NCBI RefSeq assembly: GCF_036924525.1
Contig: NZ_JAZHRU010000001.1
Span: 2,571,001-2,635,000 of the forward strand
Source of the DNA: Bradyrhizobium sp. AZCC 1719
GTDB taxonomy: Bacteria > Pseudomonadota > Alphaproteobacteria > Rhizobiales > Xanthobacteraceae
Reading direction: 5' to 3'
Length of the DNA: 64,000 bases
Positions 34,262 to 46,174 of the stretch are shown here, piece after piece (the first letter of the stretch is position 1; every line of letters starts with the position of its first letter). Under the pieces are notes generated by a model. The model saw nothing but the letters and a program-made list of their open reading frames with translations, searched no databases and had not been told where the DNA came from. Position numbers and translations under genes: made by a program.

Positions 34262-34528
34262 GAAGCGTTCCTATCTCCCAATATCCGCAATATCGGGACG
34301 AAGAGCCTTAACCACCCCGGAAAAACACTGGCCTTTTGCGCCATTTTTTGACCGGGAATCGCGTTAAGATGCGTTAAATAGTCCCGTGTGGTTCCCTTGG
34401 CATTGACCCGGGCGCCACCTAGATTGGGTGCAGTGGACCGGGGATTCTCGCCTCACTACCCAAGGAATATTCTAGGGTTACTACCAAGGACATAGGGCCG
34501 CGATCCGCGCGACCACGAAGGAAGATCA

Positions 34529-36451
<1,923 letters not shown>

Positions 36452-36476
36452 GCGGCGCTCAATTCTGAACAACGAA

Positions 36477-36503
36477 AAACGCGGCGATAACGCCGCGTTT
36501 TTT
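36477..36503 (+). terminator. Intrinsic terminator after ftsH
   Basis: AAACGCGGCG (36477-36486) pairs with CGCCGCGTTT (36491-36500) around ATAA, followed by a T run. Confidence 0.9.
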
Positions 36504-36585
36504 TATGTCGCTGACCTCGTCGTTCTGCGAAGTGCAGACGGGGATGGATTTGAGCGATGACTATTGAGGATGGGGTGACCGTCGG

Positions 36586-36825
36586 ATGAAAATCCCTGAA
36601 TTGCGGCGCGCTCTTGCAGCGCTCGGCGTGCAGCGCCGAGCCGTGAGCATCGACGGCGTCAAGGCGACAGAAGAGCAATATCGCCTCGAACGGGATGGGG
36701 ACACCTGGGCCGTCTACTATTACGAGCGAGGAAACAAGAACGAACTCCGGCAATTCGCTACCGAAGATGATGCTTGCGAGCATTTTCTCAAGATCGTCCG
36801 GAACGACCCCACGACCAGAAGGTAG
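36586..36825 (+). CDS. Small conserved hypothetical protein
   Basis: 79 residues (MKIPELRRALAALGVQRRAV, WAVYYYERGNKNELRQF, EDDACEHFLKIVRNDP). The pattern of an N-terminal helix, a YxxERG strand and a C-terminal helix with ACEHF is one I have seen in small, possibly immunity-type, proteins, but no function can be given. The ribosome site is weak (GGATGGGG about 15 bp upstream). It lies after the ftsH terminator and therefore has its own promoter. Confidence 0.55.
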   Translation: MKIPELRRALAALGVQRRAVSIDGVKATEEQYRLERDGDTWAVYYYERGNKNELRQFATEDDACEHFLKIVRNDPTTRR

Positions 36826-36865
36826 GCGTCCCGTTCACGAGCTGACCGGGATTGATTTCGAACCG

Positions 36866-37066
36866 TCAAGGCGCCGCGGCTGGTGCCCCGAGGTGTACAG
36901 CCAGAATGTGTTCCGGCGTCTCCGTCACCTCGATGGTCTGCCCATCGCCGCCGACAAAGGTGAGCACGGTGCGCTCCCCGTCGCGCGACATGCTGCCGAC
37001 GAGCGCAATATTGATGTGAATGGGTCGCCCCGTCTCGAATCTCGTGCATTGAATCCAGAAGCGCAT
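36866..37066 (-). CDS. Small conserved hypothetical protein
   Basis: 66 residues beginning MRFWIQCTRFETGRPIHINI and ending LAVHLGAPAAAP. AGGAG lies 7 bp before the start at 37066. It is a short beta-rich protein (INIALVGSM, RTVLTFVGGDGQTIEVTE), loosely like FlbD-type small proteins, but I would not assign it. It is convergent with the 79-residue gene and has a palindromic repeat just upstream. Confidence 0.55.
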   Translation of the reverse strand: MRFWIQCTRFETGRPIHINIALVGSMSRDGERTVLTFVGGDGQTIEVTETPEHILAVHLGAPAAAP

Positions 37067-37106
37067 AGCGGTCTCCTCATATTGCCTGCAGCAATCAAAA
37101 CGGGCC

Positions 37107-37201
37107 GTAGGGTGGGCAAAGCGAAGCGTGCCCACCCTTCAAACCGACGATCTCGGAAAGATGGTGGGCACGGCGCAAAAGTGCGCCTTTGCCCACCCTA
37201 C
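37107..37201. repeat. Dispersed repeat with GTAGGGTGGGCAAAG ends, copy B
   Basis: Same ends as 7665-7784 (gtagggtgggcaaagcga and the complement gcctttgcccaccctac), with a shorter middle. Between the 3' end of metE and a small gene. Confidence 0.75.
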
Positions 37202-37230
37202 ACAAGCTTACCCGTCGCCGACCGGTAACG

Positions 37231-39621
37231 TTACGCCATCGCCCGCAATTCGCGGGCGGCGGCGACCATATTGGCGAGCGCGGGTCGGACCTCCTCCCAT
37301 TTGCGCGTTTTCAATCCGCAATCCGGATTGATCCAGATCTGGGTATCCAGGAGCCGCTCTCGCGCCAGCTTCAGCAGGCCGGTCATCTCGCCGATCTCGG
37401 GGACGCGCGGCGAATGGATGTCGTAGACTCCAGGGCCGATTTCGTTCGGATAGCGGTAATCCCTGAACGCATCGAGCAGCTCCATCTTCGAGCGCGAGGT
37501 CTCGATCGAGATCACGTCGGCGTCCATCGCGCCGATCGCGCCGATAATGTCGTTGAACTCCGAGTAGCACATGTGGGTGTGGATCTGCGTTTCGTCGCGC
37601 ACGCCGGACGAACAGAGGCGGAAGGCGTCGACGGCCCAATCGAGATAAACCTTCCATTCGGACTTGCGCAGCGGCAGGCCCTCCCGCAGCGCTGCCTCGT
37701 CGATCTGGATCATGCCGGCGCCGGCAGCTTCGAGATCGGTAACCTCGTCGCGGATCGCGAGCGCGATCTGCCGGCAGGCTTCGCTGCGCGGAATGTCGTC
37801 GCGGACAAACGACCAGTTCAGAATGGTGACCGGGCCGGTGAGCATCGCCTTCATCGGCTTTGTCGTCAGCGACTGGGCGTATTGCCACCACTCGACCGTC
37901 ATCGGCTTCGGGCGAGAGACGTCGCCGAACAGCACAGGCGGGCGAACGTAGCGCGATCCGTAGGATTGCACCCAACCGTGCGTAGTGAAGGCAAAGCCCG
38001 CCAGCTGTTCGCCGAAATACTGCACCATGTCGTTGCGCTCGAACTCGCCATGCACAAGCACGTCCAGCCCGATATTTTCCTGCCAGCGCACGGTGCGGGC
38101 GGTCTGGTTCTGCAGGTAGAGCTTGTAGGCTTCGTCCGTCAGGGCGCCCCTGGCGTGCGCGGAGCGGGCGTTCCTGACGTCGGCGGTTTGCGGGAACGAG
38201 CCGATGGTCGTGGTCGGGAACGCCGGCAGGTTGAAGCGCTCGCGCTGGACGGTAGCGCGTTCAGCGAAGATGCTGGCGCGGAAGCGCATCGGTTCATCGA
38301 TGCTGGCAACGCGTGCCGCTACCTTCGCATCGTGAATGCGCGGCGACGCCTTGCGGGAGGTCGCCGCCTGATCCGATGCCTTCAGGCTGGCTTCGACTGC
38401 TCTGCGGTCATCGGCGAGTGCCGTTCCGAGCGTGGCCAGTTCCTCGAGCTTTTGTATCGAAAACGCCAGCCAGCTCTTGATTTCGGGATCGAGCCCGGTC
38501 TCCAGTGCCAGATCGATAGGGACATGCAGCAGCGAACAGGAGGGAGCGATCTGCACGCGATGCTTGCCAAGTTTGGCGATCACGGGCTCGAGCCGATCGA
38601 GAAGCCGGCTCAAATCCGCGCGCCAGATGTTACGGCCATCGATGATTCCGAGCGACAGCACGCGGTCATCAGGGAAGCCGGCAAGCTCGTCGATCTGCTC
38701 CGGCGCGCGCACGAGGTCGAGATGCAGGCCGGCGACGGGCAGGGATAGCGCGGTGTCGCGGTTGGCGCCGAGCCCGCCAAAATAGGTCGTCAGCATGATC
38801 TTGAGCTGCGGTACGGCGCTCGCGATCTCCGCATAGGCATAATGCAACGCCTGCTGGGCGACGATGTCGAGGTCGAGCACCAGACACGGCTCGTCGATCT
38901 GCACCCATTCCGCGCCCCGGTAGGCAAGTTCGCGGAGCACCTCGACGTAAACCGGCATCAAGCGATCAAGCAGGGACAGCGGATTGAAACCGGCATCCTT
39001 GCTCTTGGCGAGTTTGAGAAACGTGACGGGGCCGACCAGCACGGGGCGGGTTTGATAGCCCAGCGCCTTGGCTTCCTCGTATTCCTCGATCGGCTTGCGC
39101 GAGGCGAGAGTGAACTGCTGATCCTTCGCCAGTTCGGGCACCATGTAGTGGTAGTTGGTGTCGAACCATTTTGTCATCTCGAGCGCCGGCACGCCGTGCG
39201 CGGCGCCATGTCCGTGATGGGCATGGCCGCAGCTCGCCTCATGCGGCTTGCCTTGCGCGCCGCGGGCCATCGCGAAGTAAGTCGCAAGCGAGACCGACCC
39301 GCCGTTCCAGCGATAGATCTCCGGGATTGCGCCGACCATCACTGATGTGTCGAGCACCTGGTCGTAGAACGAGAAATCGTTCGACGGGATCACGCTGACG
39401 CCGAGCTTTTTCTGGCGCGCCCAGTTGGCGGCGCGAAGGCCGACGCCGGTTTCGATCAGCGCCTTCTCGTCGGTTGCGCCCGACCAGAAACACTCCAGCG
39501 CGAATTTCAGCTCGCGGCGCGGACCGATGCGCGGCGTGCCGAGGGAGGCAACGGAAAGTGAAGCAGTGGAGATGGTGGAAGAAGACGTAGCTTTGGAAGA
39601 AGTAGCATTGGAAGTAGACAT
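37231..39621 (-). CDS. metE: Cobalamin-independent methionine synthase MetE
   Basis: A 796-residue enzyme that transfers a methyl group from methyl-tetrahydropteroyl-triglutamate to homocysteine without B12. The N-terminal domain is at about 30-390. The C-terminal catalytic domain has FPTTTIGSFPQT, the zinc-site residues in IHTHMCYSEFND, and the second cysteine in WINPDCGLKTR. Start 39621 is chosen over 39717, which lies in riboswitch sequence. The ribosome site is weak, as fits a riboswitch-controlled start. Odd points are a Ser/Thr-rich 29-residue N-terminus and a His-rich insertion at about 125-143. A cobalamin riboswitch lies upstream. Confidence 0.96.
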   Translation of the reverse strand: MSTSNATSSKATSSSTISTASLSVASLGTPRIGPRRELKFALECFWSGATDEKALIETGVGLRAANWARQKKLGVSVIPSNDFSFYDQVLDTSVMVGAIPEIYRWNGGSVSLATYFAMARGAQGKPHEASCGHAHHGHGAAHGVPALEMTKWFDTNYHYMVPELAKDQQFTLASRKPIEEYEEAKALGYQTRPVLVGPVTFLKLAKSKDAGFNPLSLLDRLMPVYVEVLRELAYRGAEWVQIDEPCLVLDLDIVAQQALHYAYAEIASAVPQLKIMLTTYFGGLGANRDTALSLPVAGLHLDLVRAPEQIDELAGFPDDRVLSLGIIDGRNIWRADLSRLLDRLEPVIAKLGKHRVQIAPSCSLLHVPIDLALETGLDPEIKSWLAFSIQKLEELATLGTALADDRRAVEASLKASDQAATSRKASPRIHDAKVAARVASIDEPMRFRASIFAERATVQRERFNLPAFPTTTIGSFPQTADVRNARSAHARGALTDEAYKLYLQNQTARTVRWQENIGLDVLVHGEFERNDMVQYFGEQLAGFAFTTHGWVQSYGSRYVRPPVLFGDVSRPKPMTVEWWQYAQSLTTKPMKAMLTGPVTILNWSFVRDDIPRSEACRQIALAIRDEVTDLEAAGAGMIQIDEAALREGLPLRKSEWKVYLDWAVDAFRLCSSGVRDETQIHTHMCYSEFNDIIGAIGAMDADVISIETSRSKMELLDAFRDYRYPNEIGPGVYDIHSPRVPEIGEMTGLLKLARERLLDTQIWINPDCGLKTRKWEEVRPALANMVAAARELRAMA

Positions 39622-39744
39622 TGGCTTAACCCCAAAAGTTGGGGGCAAAGGCCGAAGTGACACGTCTGGATTTTTCGCGGACGGCAGAGCGCGCGCGGAA
39701 AATCGCAACCGCACCACCGGGACACCCCGCCCGAGGACGTGTAT

Positions 39745-39912
39745 GTTGTCGAGGCAGGTCTCCTGGCTCGCGGGTCAATGCTGCTGTCCGGCCTTCCCGA
39801 AACCTTGCGAGGTCTCAGTGACTTTGTTGGACAGCGGCTCGCCGCTTACAGTTGCGGGGGCAGCTCCGGCTTTGGCTTTTCGGCCGCACCGGCTTCCCTC
39901 TTAGCTTCGGAA
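39745..39912 (-). ncRNA. Cobalamin (B12) riboswitch upstream of metE
   Basis: On the minus strand, from 5' to 3': GGGAAGCCGGTGCGGCCG, then GCTGCCCCCGCAACTGTAAG, and finally the B12 box GAGCCAGGAGACCTGCC (39769-39753). All three conserved blocks are in the right order. It lies immediately upstream of metE, so high cobalamin should lower metE expression and let a B12-dependent methionine synthase take over. Confidence 0.93.
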
Positions 39913-40119
39913 GAACGTCTCCCGAAGAACCACGACGGGTCCACTTATCGGCAACGCGGCAGGCGCGTCAACTCGACGACATTCACCGGTGCGTTGTGAT
40001 CGTTGTTCACAGCCAGAGGGTTCCGTCGCCGAAATTCTTGCACATCGCCCGCTCGCCCCATTGACAGCCGCATCCGAATAACACCAGATATAGCCGTCAC
40101 GGTCCGCCATGGCCCAACA

Positions 40120-40290
40120 CATGGTGGCTAAGAGGGAAGCCGGTGATCGCGCGAAAGCGCGAAAATCCGGCGCTGCCCCCGCAACTGTAAGCAGTGAGTT
40201 GCTCCCGAATCTTACGTCACTGATGCGGCATCGCATTGGGAAGACACGGGAACAACGGCGACCTGCGAGCCAGGAGACCTGCCGCGACAC
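40120..40290 (+). ncRNA. Cobalamin (B12) riboswitch upstream of nrdA
   Basis: On the plus strand: AGAGGGAAGCCGGTGATCGC, GCGCTGCCCCCGCAACTGTA, and the B12 box GAGCCAGGAGACCTGCC (40267-40283), followed by about 125 bp of leader before nrdA. It is the second riboswitch of the divergent pair. It implies that the reductase made downstream is switched off by cobalamin, presumably in favour of a B12-dependent class II reductase elsewhere. Confidence 0.93.
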
Positions 40291-40414
40291 CGAAGAAAAC
40301 GTCCACGGGCGGGGTGTCCCGGCGGCGCTTGCAGATTCGTGCCCGCGTTTTCGCGTGGGCTAAAGCTGTAGCGTCTTCAGACATCCGGCCCCAACACCAT
40401 CACGGGGTCTCTTG

Positions 40415-43321
40415 ATGTCACTCTCTCTCGATCGCGAAGCCAACGCCGCTCCATTCATCCGACTGCGTCCCGAATCGCTTGCCGCCTCGGAAGCGCAGCC
40501 GCCGATGCAGGTGATTCGCCGCAACGGAACGGTCTCGAAATTCGACGCGAGCAAGATTTCGGTGGCGATGACCAAGGCGTTTCTCGCGGTCGAGGGACAT
40601 GGCGCGGCGGCCTCCCGCCGCGTGCATGAAATCGTCGAGCAACTGACCGCCGAAGTCGTCGGTGCGCTGTCGCGCCGGATGAGCGAGGGCCGCACCTTTC
40701 ATATCGAGGACGTGCAGGACCAGGTTGAACTTGCCCTGATGCGCAGCGAGCATCACAAGGTCGCGCGCGCCTATGTGCTCTATCGCGAGGAACGCACGCG
40801 CCAGCGTGCCGGACAGGACGTGGCCAAGGCCGCCCCTCCATCGGGGAAGCCCTCGTTACGTGTCACGCTGGCCAGCGGCGCGCAGGTCCCGCTCGATATC
40901 GCGCGGCTGACGCTGATCATCGAAGAAGCCTGCACTGGTCTCGAGGGCGTCGGCGCCACGGCGGTGCTCGCCGAGACGCAGCGCAATCTCTATGACGGCA
41001 TCAGCGAGGACGAACTGGCGCTGGCGTCGGTGATGGCCGCGCGCACGCTGGTGGAGCAGGAGCCGAACTACGCCTATGTCAGCGCGCGGCTCTTGCTCGA
41101 CAAGCTGCGCACCGAGGTGCTGTCTTTCGTGCATGATACGCCGACCAGCGCGTCGCAGGCCGAGATGGCCGAGCGCTACGGCGAGTACTTTCCGGCCTAT
41201 ATCAAGGCCGGCATCAACGCCGAACTGCTCGATCCCGATCTGGCACGCTTCGACCTGAAAAGCCTTGCTGCCGCGTTGAAGCCGGAACGCGACCTGGCGT
41301 TCCAATTCCTGGGTCTGCAGACGCTGTACGATCGCTATTTCCTGCATGTGCACGGCAACCGGATCGAGCTGCCGCAGGCGTTCTTCATGCGCGTCGCGAT
41401 GGGGCTGGCCGTCCGCGAGATCGACCGCGAGGCGCGCGCCATCGAGTTCTACGATCTGTTATCGTCGTTCGACTTCATGGCCTCGACCCCGACGCTTTTC
41501 AATTCCGGCACGCTGCGGCCGCAATTGTCGTCCTGCTTCCTCACCACCATCGCCGACGATCTCGACGGCATCTTCAAGTCGGTCAAGGACAATGCGCTGC
41601 TCGCAAAATATTCCGGCGGACTCGGCAACGACTGGAGCCGCGTGCGTGGGCTCGGCGCGCACATCAAGGGCACCAATGGCGAAAGCCAGGGCGTGGTGCC
41701 GTTTCTAAAGGTGGCCAATGACACCGCGATCGCCGTCAACCAGGGCGGCAAGCGCAAGGGCGCAGTCTGCGCCTATCTCGAAACCTGGCATATCGACATC
41801 GAGGAATTTTTGGACCTGCGCAAGAACACCGGCGACGACCGCCGCCGCACCCATGACATGAACACCGCAAACTGGGTGCCCGACCTGTTCATGCAGCGCG
41901 TCGAGGCCGACGGCGAATGGACGCTGTTCTCGCCGGACGAGACACCCGACCTGCATGACCTCTACGGCAACGCATTCGCCGAGCGTTACGCGGCTTACGA
42001 AGCAAGGGCGGCGGGGGGTGAGATCCGCGTGTTCAAGCAGATCCGCGCCACGGATCTCTGGCGCAGGATGCTGACCATGCTGTTCGAGACCGGGCATCCC
42101 TGGATCACGTTCAAGGATCCCTGCAATCTGCGCTCGCCGCAGCGCCATGCCGGCGTGATCCATTCCTCGAACCTTTGCACGGAAATCACGCTCAATACGT
42201 CGGACGACGAGACCGCCGTCTGCAATCTCGGTTCGATCAATCTGCTCAATCACGTGCGGGAAGGTCGGCTGGACCAGGCGCGGCTGCAACGCAGTGTGAC
42301 GACGGCAATGCGCATGCTCGACAATGTCATCGACATCAATTTCTACACCATTCCGGAAGCGCGGCGTTCGAACCTGCGGCACCGCCCGGTCGGCCTCGGG
42401 CTGATGGGATTCCAGGATGCGCTGCAAGCGATGCGGATCGCGATGGCTTCCGACGCGGCGGTGACCTTCGCCGATACCAGCATGGAGATGATTTCCTACT
42501 ACGCCATTTCAGCCTCCGTCGATCTCGCCGCCGAGCGCGGGCGGTATCCGTCGTTCGATGGCTCACTGTGGAGCCGCGGCATTTTGCCGATCGATTCGAT
42601 CGAACTGTTGGCCGAAGCCCGCGGCGAACTCACGATGGACCGCGGCATGACGCTCGACTGGGATCGCCTGCGCGAGCGCGTCAGATCGACCGGCATGCGC
42701 AATTCGAACGTGATGGCGATCGCGCCGACCGCGACGATTTCCAACATCTGCGGCGTCGCGCAGTCGATCGAGCCCGCCTACCAGAACCTCTACGTCAAGT
42801 CCAACATGTCCGGCGACTTCACCGTGGTGAATGAATTTCTGGTTCGCGACCTCAAGGCGCGCGGGCTGTGGGACGAGGTGATGGTCAATGACCTCAAATA
42901 TTTCGATGGCAGCTTGGGGGCCATCGATCGGATTCCCGACGACCTCAAGGCGCTCTATGCCACCGCGTTCGAGATCGACAGCGCCTGGCTGATCGAGGCG
43001 GCGTCGCGGCGGCAGAAATGGATCGACCAGTCGCAGTCGCTCAACCTCTATATCGCCAATCCTAGCGGCAAGAAGCTCGATACGCTCTATCGGCTGGCGT
43101 GGGCGCGCGGATTGAAGACGACCTATTACCTGCGCTCGCGCAGCGCGACGCATGTCGAAAAGTCCACGCTCCGGGGGACCGACGGCAAGCTCAACAGCGT
43201 CGCGTCCGCGGCGATGATGGCTCCAGCCCCAATCATCGTCGCGCCGGCCGCCACCGCGCCGGATTTAACCGGCGCGGTGGCGTGTTCGATCGACAATCCC
43301 GAATGCGAAGCCTGCCAGTAA
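40415..43321 (+). CDS. nrdA: Ribonucleotide reductase class I, large (alpha) subunit
   Basis: A 968-residue enzyme that reduces ribonucleoside diphosphates to deoxyribonucleotides with the NrdB radical subunit. Two ATP-cone-like allosteric regions lie at the N-terminus (about 20-115, [19 protein letters not shown], and about 150-240, [17 protein letters not shown]). The active-site cysteine segments are in [38 protein letters not shown] (catalytic Asn-Cys-Glu) and the C-terminal CxxxxxxxCxxC tail. Start 40415 is preferred to TTG 40412. It lies 25 bp before nrdB in one operon under the B12 riboswitch. Confidence 0.95.
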   Translation: MSLSLDREANAAPFIRLRPESLAASEAQPPMQVIRRNGTVSKFDASKISVAMTKAFLAVEGHGAAASRRVHEIVEQLTAEVVGALSRRMSEGRTFHIEDVQDQVELALMRSEHHKVARAYVLYREERTRQRAGQDVAKAAPPSGKPSLRVTLASGAQVPLDIARLTLIIEEACTGLEGVGATAVLAETQRNLYDGISEDELALASVMAARTLVEQEPNYAYVSARLLLDKLRTEVLSFVHDTPTSASQAEMAERYGEYFPAYIKAGINAELLDPDLARFDLKSLAAALKPERDLAFQFLGLQTLYDRYFLHVHGNRIELPQAFFMRVAMGLAVREIDREARAIEFYDLLSSFDFMASTPTLFNSGTLRPQLSSCFLTTIADDLDGIFKSVKDNALLAKYSGGLGNDWSRVRGLGAHIKGTNGESQGVVPFLKVANDTAIAVNQGGKRKGAVCAYLETWHIDIEEFLDLRKNTGDDRRRTHDMNTANWVPDLFMQRVEADGEWTLFSPDETPDLHDLYGNAFAERYAAYEARAAGGEIRVFKQIRATDLWRRMLTMLFETGHPWITFKDPCNLRSPQRHAGVIHSSNLCTEITLNTSDDETAVCNLGSINLLNHVREGRLDQARLQRSVTTAMRMLDNVIDINFYTIPEARRSNLRHRPVGLGLMGFQDALQAMRIAMASDAAVTFADTSMEMISYYAISASVDLAAERGRYPSFDGSLWSRGILPIDSIELLAEARGELTMDRGMTLDWDRLRERVRSTGMRNSNVMAIAPTATISNICGVAQSIEPAYQNLYVKSNMSGDFTVVNEFLVRDLKARGLWDEVMVNDLKYFDGSLGAIDRIPDDLKALYATAFEIDSAWLIEAASRRQKWIDQSQSLNLYIANPSGKKLDTLYRLAWARGLKTTYYLRSRSATHVEKSTLRGTDGKLNSVASAAMMAPAPIIVAPAATAPDLTGAVACSIDNPECEACQ

Positions 43322-43346
43322 GCAGCAAAAAACAAAGGAAGCCACA

Positions 43347-44477
43347 ATGCTCGACTGGTCCGAACCATCCGCATCCCCGCGTCAGACGCCGCCGCCCCTC
43401 GTGGCGCAATCCGATGCCCAAGTCGAACAAACCGGCCTCTGCATGATAGATCGTCGCGGCGGACGCGTATCTGTCGACGACAAGCTGATGATCAACTGCC
43501 GCGCCGACGTCAATCAATTGCTGCCGCTGAAATACAAATGGGCCTGGGAGAAATATCTCGCCGGCTGCAATAATCACTGGATGCCGACCGAAGTTTCCAT
43601 GCAGGCCGACATCGCGCTGTGGAAATCGCGCGACGGGCTGACGGAAGACGAGCGCCGCGCCATCAAGCGCAACCTCGGCTTCTTTGCGGCCTCCGAAAGC
43701 CTGGTCGCCAACAACATCGTGCTGGCGATCTACCGCCATCTGACCAATCCGGAGTGCCGGCAATATCTGCTGCGGCAATCCTTCGAGGAGGCGGTGCACA
43801 CCCATACCTTCCAGTACATCGTCGAGAGCCTGGGGCTCGACGAGGGCGAGCTATTCAATATGTATCGCGAGGTGCCGTCGATTACCGACAAGGCAGCCTG
43901 GGCGCTGAAGCACACGCAGCATCTCGACGATCCCGATTTTAAGACCGGGACGCCGCAAGCCGATCAGGCGTTCCTGCGCGATCTCGTCGCCTTCTACGTC
44001 ATCTTCGAAGGCATGTGGTTCTATACGGGCTTCGCGCAGATCCTCTCGCTCGGCCGCCGCAACAAGATGGTCGGCATCGCCGAGCAGTACCAGTACATCC
44101 TGCGCGATGAATCCATTCACCTGAATTTCGGCATCGATGTCATCAACCAGATCAAGATCGAAAATCCGCATCTATGGACCAAGGCGTTCCAGGACGAAGT
44201 CCGCGCCATGGTGCGCGAGGCGGCTGAACTGGAAGCGGCGTACGGGCGAGACACCATGCCGCGCGGGTTTCTCGGGCTGAATGCGGCGCTGTGCGAGAGC
44301 TACATGCACTTCATCGCCAACCGCCGCTGCGCGCAGCTCGGGCTGCAGCGGGTGTTCGACGAGACCGAGAATCCGTTCCCCTGGATGTCGGAAGCGATGG
44401 ACCTGAAGAAGGAGAAGAATTTCTTCGAGACTCGGGTGATCGAGTACCAGAACGGCGGTGCGCTGAGCTGGGAGTAG
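43347..44477 (+). CDS. nrdB: Ribonucleotide reductase class I, small (beta) subunit, class Ic type
   Basis: A 376-residue radical-generating subunit. Metal ligands can be placed as E117, E148, H151, E221, E255 and H258. At the radical-tyrosine position (Y122 in E. coli) there is F155 in EEAVHTHTF, and the first ligand is Glu instead of Asp. Both changes are marks of class Ic R2 proteins, known in Chlamydia trachomatis, which use a Mn/Fe cofactor instead of a tyrosyl radical. Segments such as NNIVLAI and QYLLRQ match my recollection of the chlamydial protein closely. The C-terminal tail ([11 protein letters not shown]) should bind NrdA. Ribosome site AAAGGAAG. Same operon as nrdA. Confidence 0.95.
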   Translation: MLDWSEPSASPRQTPPPLVAQSDAQVEQTGLCMIDRRGGRVSVDDKLMINCRADVNQLLPLKYKWAWEKYLAGCNNHWMPTEVSMQADIALWKSRDGLTEDERRAIKRNLGFFAASESLVANNIVLAIYRHLTNPECRQYLLRQSFEEAVHTHTFQYIVESLGLDEGELFNMYREVPSITDKAAWALKHTQHLDDPDFKTGTPQADQAFLRDLVAFYVIFEGMWFYTGFAQILSLGRRNKMVGIAEQYQYILRDESIHLNFGIDVINQIKIENPHLWTKAFQDEVRAMVREAAELEAAYGRDTMPRGFLGLNAALCESYMHFIANRRCAQLGLQRVFDETENPFPWMSEAMDLKKEKNFFETRVIEYQNGGALSWE

Positions 44478-44726
44478 GTGGGCGGATGCTCTCCGCTCGC
44501 CGTCCCGCGCACGCGGGGACCCACACCGCGTGATTCCTCAATGAGGCATTTAGGTGGACGCTCATTGTAAACAATTAGCTCCAGTGGTTATGGGTCCCTG
44601 CGTTCGCAGCGACGACGTAAAATCCCGCCGCTTGCGCCCGAAAACTTAAGATTTCGTCAATTCAGTCCGGCCTATTGCTTGAAGGCGTGCGCGTTCGGAC
44701 GAGGCGCGCCCAGGCAAGGACTGCGC

Positions 44727-45950
44727 ATGACCGCCTCTCTTTCCAGCCCCAAACCCAGCCACGACCAAGCTCCAATTCCCGAATGGCTCGTCAGGGTCTG
44801 CCTGGTACTGGCGGTTGCAAATGTGAGCCTTTGCGGAGTGGCGTATTTCTCGCACTGGTGGGTGTACGATACCAACGGCCTCGGTATTCCGACTGACTTC
44901 ATCAACGTCTGGGCCGCGGGCCGTCTGGTGCTCGATGGCGTTCCGGCGCAGGCCTATGATTGGGACATCCAGAAGCAGATCGAGGTCGCCAAGCTCGGTC
45001 AGGATTTCGTCGGCTATTTTGCCTGGCACTATCCGCCGCCGTTTCTGTTCGTCGCATCCCTGCTGGCGCAGCTTCCTTATCAGCTCGCCTATATCGGCTG
45101 GGTCGTGGTCAGCTTCTTACCCTTCCTTGTCGCGGTGCGTGCGATCGTCGGCCACACCTTCGGCTATCTGCTTGCGCTTGCCATTCCGATGGCTTTCATC
45201 AACGCGCTGGTCGGGCAGAACGGCTTCCTCACCGCTGCGCTGATCGGCGGCACGCTCTATCTGATCCCGGTACGGCCGGTGCTGGCGGGCATCTGCCTCG
45301 GGCTATTGACGTACAAGCCGCAATACGGGCTGCTGTTTCCAATCGCGTTGATCGCAGCCGGGCAGTGGCGGGTGTTCATCAGCGCCAGCGTCACGGCGAT
45401 CGTGCTGGCCTTTGCCTCATGGCTTGCTTTCGGCATCGAAAGCTGGCTGGCGTTCTTCCACTGGATGCCGAAATTCTCGCAAGCCTTCCTGACCGAGGGC
45501 AAAGCCACATGGTGGAAGCTGCAGAGCATTTTCTCGCTGGTGCGTTACTTCGGCGGCAGCGAGCCGCTCGGCTGGGCGTTCCAGTGGGTCCTCACCGCCT
45601 CCGTTGCCGTGGTCATGGCGCTGATGTGGCGAAGCCGCGCGCCCTACACGTTGAAGGCCGCTAGCCTTGCCGCTGGCACGATGCTGACCACGCCCTATCT
45701 CTTCATGTACGACATGATGGTGCTAGCGATCCCGATCGCCTTCCTCATCCGCATCGGACTGAGGAACGGCTTTCGCACCTACGAGCTTCCGGCGCTGGGT
45801 GTCACCGTCGCCCTCATCGTGTGTTATATGTTCACCGGTATTCCGACGGGACTCGGCGCCACGCTGATCGTGGGCGGTCTGGTCTTGCGCCGCGCCGGTC
45901 CCTGGTGGCGGCGCGAGACGGCGCCGGCATTGGCTACGGCACGTGCGTGA
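44727..45950 (+). CDS. Glycosyltransferase family 87 (DUF2029) membrane protein
   Basis: A 407-residue polytopic membrane protein with about ten helices. The GT87-like features are DFINVWAAGRLVLDG near residue 60, a first periplasmic acidic segment, WHYPPPFLFVASLL and LLTYKPQYGLLFPIAL. The family includes polyprenyl-phosphate-mannose-dependent mannosyltransferases, but many rhizobial members are untested. Start 44727 has AAGGA upstream, and the frame open to 44679 is in an unlikely leader. It lies after nrdB with a 250-bp gap, so it is probably its own unit. Confidence 0.85.
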   Translation: MTASLSSPKPSHDQAPIPEWLVRVCLVLAVANVSLCGVAYFSHWWVYDTNGLGIPTDFINVWAAGRLVLDGVPAQAYDWDIQKQIEVAKLGQDFVGYFAWHYPPPFLFVASLLAQLPYQLAYIGWVVVSFLPFLVAVRAIVGHTFGYLLALAIPMAFINALVGQNGFLTAALIGGTLYLIPVRPVLAGICLGLLTYKPQYGLLFPIALIAAGQWRVFISASVTAIVLAFASWLAFGIESWLAFFHWMPKFSQAFLTEGKATWWKLQSIFSLVRYFGGSEPLGWAFQWVLTASVAVVMALMWRSRAPYTLKAASLAAGTMLTTPYLFMYDMMVLAIPIAFLIRIGLRNGFRTYELPALGVTVALIVCYMFTGIPTGLGATLIVGGLVLRRAGPWWRRETAPALATARA

Positions 45951-46079
45951 ACGGCCCGACGCCAGGCCGGCCAGCGTGAGAGCTTGTTAGTGGTTCACAA
46001 GCCCCGCCGGCAAAACCTCTCCCGATCCCTGTTGCAAAACCGTCTTGTCATCAGCCGTGAATAGTTGTTCACTTCTTCA

Positions 46080-46101
46080 AGCGATAGCGCTCTTTATCGC
46101 T
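46080..46101. promoter_or_regulatory. Candidate TetR operator
   Basis: AGCGATA (46080-46086) and TATCGCT (46095-46101) form an inverted repeat with an 8-bp spacer, about 75 bp upstream of a TetR gene, and a likely autoregulatory site. Confidence 0.45.
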
Positions 46102-46174
46102 CAAGACATTGAAGGTGTGCGCGTTCTGGCAGGCTCCGCGGGGCTCGAAGGCGCGCCGGGGACGGAAACGCGCC

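Noticed and set aside
34380..34450. Heat-shock (sigma-32) promoter before ftsH
   Set aside because: Loose similarity only (CTTGGCAT and CCACCTAGAT). The -35 box lacks the CTTGAAA core.
37189..38748. 519-residue open frame antisense to metE
   Set aside because: Shadow frame of metE with strongly biased composition and no recognisable family.
39739..40363. Plus- and minus-strand frames of 60-130 residues
   Set aside because: They run through the two cobalamin riboswitches, whose conserved blocks explain the sequence better.
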